Of a stretch of DNA of 9,176 bases, positions 6,711 through 9,176 are shown in pieces (the stretch's first letter is position 1; every line of letters begins with the position of its first letter). The stretch is from Betaproteobacteria bacterium (GTDB lineage Bacteria > Pseudomonadota > Gammaproteobacteria > Burkholderiales > SG8-39), in assembly GCA_005882235.1 (NCBI GenBank), contig VBCT01000060.1:1-9176 (forward strand), given 5' to 3'. Position numbers and translations under genes: made by a program. The notes below the pieces were generated by a model that saw only the letters and a list, made by a program, of their open reading frames with translations, was not told the DNA's origin and ran no database searches.

Positions 6711-6733
6711 ACCGCTTAATGCGTTCGTTAGGC
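6711..6733 (-). other. Half of an integron attC-like recombination site
   Basis: Read on the minus strand, GCCTAAC (6733 to 6727) fits the attC R'' consensus RYYYAAC. It is followed, after nine bases, by AAGCGGTCC, the form of the adjoining L'' box. Known attC sites have the same nine-base gap between AAC and AAG. It starts 21 bases after the stop codon of the truncated hydrolase, where an attC would stand at the end of a gene cassette. The matching 3' half (an L' box ending in GTTRRRY) is not found further along the strand, so the site is partial or degenerate. Recognition is from remembered consensus, not from a covariance-model search. Confidence 0.4.
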
Positions 6734-6754
6734 GCTACTTGTTCGTCGACGCCG

Positions 6755-7162
6755 TCACTTCACGTTTTTCTGGACCCATGCGTCCACGAATCGCGCGATC
6801 TCCAGATTGTTCTTCTCGATCATCACCATGTGGCCGTTACCACGGATACCCTTGTCCTGGAGCCGGACGTACTCGGTCTTCACGCCTGCCTGGTTGAGAT
6901 ACTTCGCGGTGCAGTGGTCGTAATTCTGGTGATAGGAGGCTTCGGCTGCCATGACCATCACCGGAATGTTCTTTAGATTCACGAGCTGGCGCGCCGGCGC
7001 CTTCTGCATCCAGCAGACGAATAGGTCGGGCCCATCGGCCGCGGCCTCGCGCTCGACCGCGATCTCGCTCGCGTCCTTGACCGGCGGGTCGTACGTGATG
7101 GCGACGTCGGTTGGGCCCCAGCGGCGCGCTTTCCCGGACCCGATGATGGTCGCTTTGCAATC
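6755..7162 (-). pseudogene. Alpha/beta hydrolase remnant, C-terminal third only
   Basis: An open frame of 135 codons after a TAA (7163-7165) ends at TGA 6755. It reads as the end of an alpha/beta hydrolase: a GPTDVAITYDPP stretch, then CWMQKAPARQLVNLKNIPVMVMAAEA, which corresponds to the late beta strand before the acid loop (EASYHQNYDHCT). Next comes the catalytic-histidine loop GNGHMVMIEKNN and a terminal helix ending FVDAWVQKN. The nucleophile-elbow half of the protein, with GxSxG, is missing: the frame is closed by TAA at 7163 and by another stop at 7178, and the gene next door ends at 7322, leaving too little room. Homologues in this family end in the same way but are much longer. A start at ATG 7009 would give an 84-residue protein without a possible active site, so I call it a 5'-deleted pseudogene. 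An attC-like half site follows its stop. Confidence 0.75.
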
Positions 7163-7165
7163 TTA

Positions 7166-7321
7166 GCTGCAGCTCAATCACATCCCCATGGTAGCGGCGG
7201 CTGAGTCAAATCAGTCGGCGGTTGCGGCCAGTTCCTTTACGACCTTCGCGGCGGGCACAGAGGGATGCTCGTTCCGATCCCGGCCTGATCATCTCCTCGT
7301 AGTCCCTTCGATGGTAGGAGG
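7166..7321 (-). other. Non-coding gap with a possible frameshifted gene scrap
   Basis: No intact gene is seen here. On the minus strand the frame ending at TGA 7211 gives a C-terminus-like stretch, EHPSVPAAKVVKELAATAD (7268-7214). Just upstream, in another frame, YHRRDYEEMIRPG (about 7316-7281) looks like its continuation, which would need a one-base frameshift near 7283. This could be the decayed end of a lost gene, or chance open frames. An ATG at 7292 opens a 28-codon frame whose AGGAG touches the ATG, too close for a real start. Confidence 0.25.
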
Positions 7322-8131
7322 TCAAAGCGGCTTCGCCCGCTCGTTGAGCTCGATCCGGGTGCCCCAAGGATCTTTGATGAATGCCAGCTTGGAACCGTCC
7401 GGGCGCGCTACGATCCGTCCTTCGAGCGGAACGCCCGCGGCCTCGAGCTTCTTCGCGAAGGCGACGAGATCCTTCACGTCGAAGCCGACGTGATCGAGGT
7501 GGCGGCCCCTTGTCGGGATGGTCGGCTTGTCGCTTTTGGTGAATGTCAAGTTGGCGCCTGGAACGTCGGCGGCCTGGTTGCGCCCGCGCTTACCTGGCTT
7601 GGCCCCGAAGTGCTTGGCGTACCACGCCTGCATCTCGGGGATCACGCTCTCGGCCACGAAGAAGTGCAGGTGGTGGTGCTGGATCGGGATCGTCTGGCTC
7701 TTGTCCTCCAGGATCTCGACCTTCAGCCCCTCGCCCGTCATGATCCAAGCTTGGTCCGTGCGGCCCTCGTTGCCGGGTGCCACCGCGACGCCGGCGGCCT
7801 TCCATTTGGCGACCGCCACGGCCACGTTGGGGACGATGAAGCCGACGTGATTGATCACGGTGCCCTCGGTGCCGCCCGCCGGCGGCGGCGTGCCCGGCCC
7901 CTGATGCAGGAACACGGCGACGCCGGGGAAGCGGACGATCTCGAAGTCGCCGGGCTTGATCGCGGTCCCGCCGAGCGCCACGAACAGCTTCTTGTTGGCC
8001 TCCACCTGCTGCGAGTTGAGATGCCAGTGGCCCATCGTCACGCCTGCCTCGTTGGGCGGGTAGGCTTGGGCGAACGTGGGGCCTACCGCGAGGCTCCACT
8101 GCAGCAGCAACATCGAAACGAATGCTTTCAT
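7322..8131 (-). CDS. Exported two-domain VOC (glyoxalase-fold) protein
   Basis: This 269-residue protein contains two vicinal-oxygen-chelate modules, the fold of glyoxalase I, extradiol dioxygenases and bleomycin-resistance proteins. Residues 1-23 look like a signal peptide (hydrophobic MLLLQWSLAVG core, cleavage after AQA23), so it probably acts in the periplasm. Module one has MGHWHLN (33-39), NHVGFIV (94-100) and KVEILE (137-142). Module two has HHHLHFF (152-158), HLDHVGFDV (211-219), and DPWGTRIELNE (254-264). The paired His and Glu residues (around H35/H37, E139; H154/H156, H214, E261) are suitable metal ligands. The substrate is unknown. Start choice is ambiguous: ATG 8131 has GGGGGGA upstream and gives a normal signal peptide; an in-frame ATG at 8206 has an even better GGAGG with five-base spacing but adds 25 polar residues before the hydrophobic core. 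I favour 8131. The alpha/beta hydrolase upstream on the same strand may share its transcript. Confidence 0.88.
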   Translation of the reverse strand: MKAFVSMLLLQWSLAVGPTFAQAYPPNEAGVTMGHWHLNSQQVEANKKLFVALGGTAIKPGDFEIVRFPGVAVFLHQGPGTPPPAGGTEGTVINHVGFIVPNVAVAVAKWKAAGVAVAPGNEGRTDQAWIMTGEGLKVEILEDKSQTIPIQHHHLHFFVAESVIPEMQAWYAKHFGAKPGKRGRNQAADVPGANLTFTKSDKPTIPTRGRHLDHVGFDVKDLVAFAKKLEAAGVPLEGRIVARPDGSKLAFIKDPWGTRIELNERAKPL

Positions 8132-8206
8132 GATGTCCCCCCAGGGTGTCCTTTCCCTCGGTTCGGCGCGCAGTTTGTGGGAGTTTGTACTGGGTATTTT
8201 GGTCAT

Positions 8207-8216
8207 CTAGTCCTCC
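8207..8216 (-). promoter_or_regulatory. Strong ribosome binding site in front of an alternative VOC start
   Basis: On the minus strand GGAGG (8216 to 8212) precedes an ATG at 8206 by five bases, and this ATG is in frame with the VOC gene. It is a better ribosome site than the one for the start at 8131. It may mean that translation begins here with an extended N-terminus, or that it is a relic of another arrangement. The remaining part of the gap (8217-8290) shows no clear promoter or terminator. Confidence 0.45.
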
Positions 8217-8290
8217 ACTCCTGCGTAATGTTAAGCAACGAGCGATCCCACGGCTGCAACGATCAATGAGAACCAGATCGCCTTCACCGA

Positions 8291-9176
8291 TCACGGCCTT
8301 ACCAGCCAGCGAACGACGCTGTAATGCGCCGCGGCGAGCTGTCGCGGAAGCTCCAGATGCCCGTAATGCGTCATCGGCAGGTCCCAGTTGATCAACCGTA
8401 CCTGCGCGTCCGGATTTTTCGCCCGGTATTCGCTCGCTATGAACACCTCGATGCTTCTCATCGGCTCCTCGGCATTCCAGTGGTTGCGGTCGAGTTTCGC
8501 CGTCGTCCAGACCATGCGCTGGAAACCGTCCATGCGCGTGAAACTGGTGGCGTACAGATCCTTCTCGACGTCCTCGACGGCGATGCCCCAGGGATTGCCG
8601 GTGCGCTTGAGCAGGGATTCGATCTCGTTCTCCACCCACGCCTTTTCTCCGAGGTCGGCCCCGTGCTCGAGGTTCTGCAGCTGCTGCTTGAAGTTCGGAC
8701 GCCGGCGCGCCTCTGCCGCGAGCCAGCGTTCGGCGATCTGAAGATGCGTCATGCCCGCTTCGTAGAGCGGGTTGAGAAAACCGCTGTAGCCGCGGGCGTA
8801 GCTCGGCGGGTCGCGGCGTTCCAGAACGTGGAGCGACGTCTTTGCCGCCTGGCTGGAAGCGCCGGCACGGGCCACGATTTCCTTGCCCCTGACCTTGCGC
8901 AACAGCTCGAGCCGCGCCGGCCCTCCGCTGCCCCAGCCCAGGTAACGACCCTTGAGCCGGGCGCGCAGGTCTGGATCCTCGTAGGCGAGCATCGAAAGCT
9001 CCCCGGAGGTCGAATGCCCGATCAGCAGGATGTCGCCCGAGGTGTGTCTGGTCACGAGCGCCTTCAGCCCCTGCAGGATCAGGCTGTTGGTGTAGATGGC
9101 GTTGCGCATCTCGTACTCGTCCATGGACAGATCGCGATCGAGCAAGTATGCGGGCTGGCGCCTGGCGTCCAGGACC
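8291..9176 (-). CDS. Alpha/beta hydrolase, N-terminus beyond the window
   Basis: The visible part, about 295 residues, is the central and C-terminal section of a serine alpha/beta hydrolase. The frame is open to the right edge with no stop; a TTG at 9145 is only an internal codon, so the true start lies outside. The nucleophile elbow is GHSTSG (serine codon 9011-9013) after a strand DILLI. A long insertion follows between the core strands, rich in Arg, Glu and Leu helices (about 8890-8560), which would form a lid. The likely catalytic histidine is in THYGHLELP (His codons 8366-8368 and 8357-8359) near the C-terminus. The acid residue is probably in the stretch EYRAKNPDAQVRLINWD. No signal peptide can be judged. 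I cannot name the substrate; esterase or lipase-like activity is the general expectation. The VOC gene follows on the same strand. Confidence 0.85.
   Translation of the reverse strand, partial: VLDARRQPAYLLDRDLSMDEYEMRNAIYTNSLILQGLKALVTRHTSGDILLIGHSTSGELSMLAYEDPDLRARLKGRYLGWGSGGPARLELLRKVRGKEIVARAGASSQAAKTSLHVLERRDPPSYARGYSGFLNPLYEAGMTHLQIAERWLAAEARRRPNFKQQLQNLEHGADLGEKAWVENEIESLLKRTGNPWGIAVEDVEKDLYATSFTRMDGFQRMVWTTAKLDRNHWNAEEPMRSIEVFIASEYRAKNPDAQVRLINWDLPMTHYGHLELPRQLAAAHYSVVRWLVRP

Noticed and set aside
8207..8290. A promoter or second attC-like site upstream of the VOC gene
   Set aside because: TTGCAG and TAACAT elements are present but spaced about 20 bases apart, and no RYYYAAC/GTTRRRY pair is found.

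Overview
The window is a very GC-rich, gene-dense stretch of proteobacterial chromosome. Two Bug/TctC-type periplasmic binding proteins without their own permease genes, a fused TRAP permease, signal peptides ending in AxA-Q and strong G/C bias at third codon positions all suggest a betaproteobacterium (Burkholderiales-like, soil or water). This taxonomic call is inference: there is no rRNA or other marker gene here.

Left part (1-6661), a transport and amino-acid/one-carbon locus. A TRAP 12TM-fusion permease (minus strand, cut by the left edge) diverges from a Bug-type binding protein (1094-2065, plus). That gene meets head-on, with interlocking stop codons, a minus-strand pair: a second Bug-type binding protein (3309-4277) followed 29 bp later by a MetE-core-like zinc methyltransferase/alkyltransferase (2062-3279). 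A 155-bp divergent promoter region (4278-4432) separates this pair from a second, different MetE-core-like enzyme (4433-5542, plus). Its stop codon abuts the stop codon of a minus-strand PLP-dependent D-threonine/3-hydroxyaspartate aldolase-type enzyme (5543-6661). The plausible shared theme is uptake of a small organic acid or amino-acid-like solute (Bug, TRAP) and its processing by zinc thiol-alkylating enzymes and a beta-hydroxy-amino-acid aldolase. The actual substrate cannot be read from the sequence.

Middle part (about 6690-7321), decayed DNA. It holds one half of an integron attC-like site, the C-terminal third of an alpha/beta hydrolase lacking its nucleophile, and what may be a frameshifted scrap of another gene.

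Right part (7322-9176). An exported two-domain VOC (glyoxalase-fold) protein lies on the minus strand downstream of a large alpha/beta hydrolase that runs off the right edge; the two may be co-transcribed.

I see no tRNA, rRNA, CRISPR array, insertion sequence or transcription-regulator gene. The most noteworthy points are the two convergent gene pairs with zero spacing, one with an intrinsic terminator buried in the opposing gene and apparently responsible for its basic protein tail; the paired MetE-core paralogues around a Bug protein; possible leaderless starts; and the half attC site beside a truncated gene.
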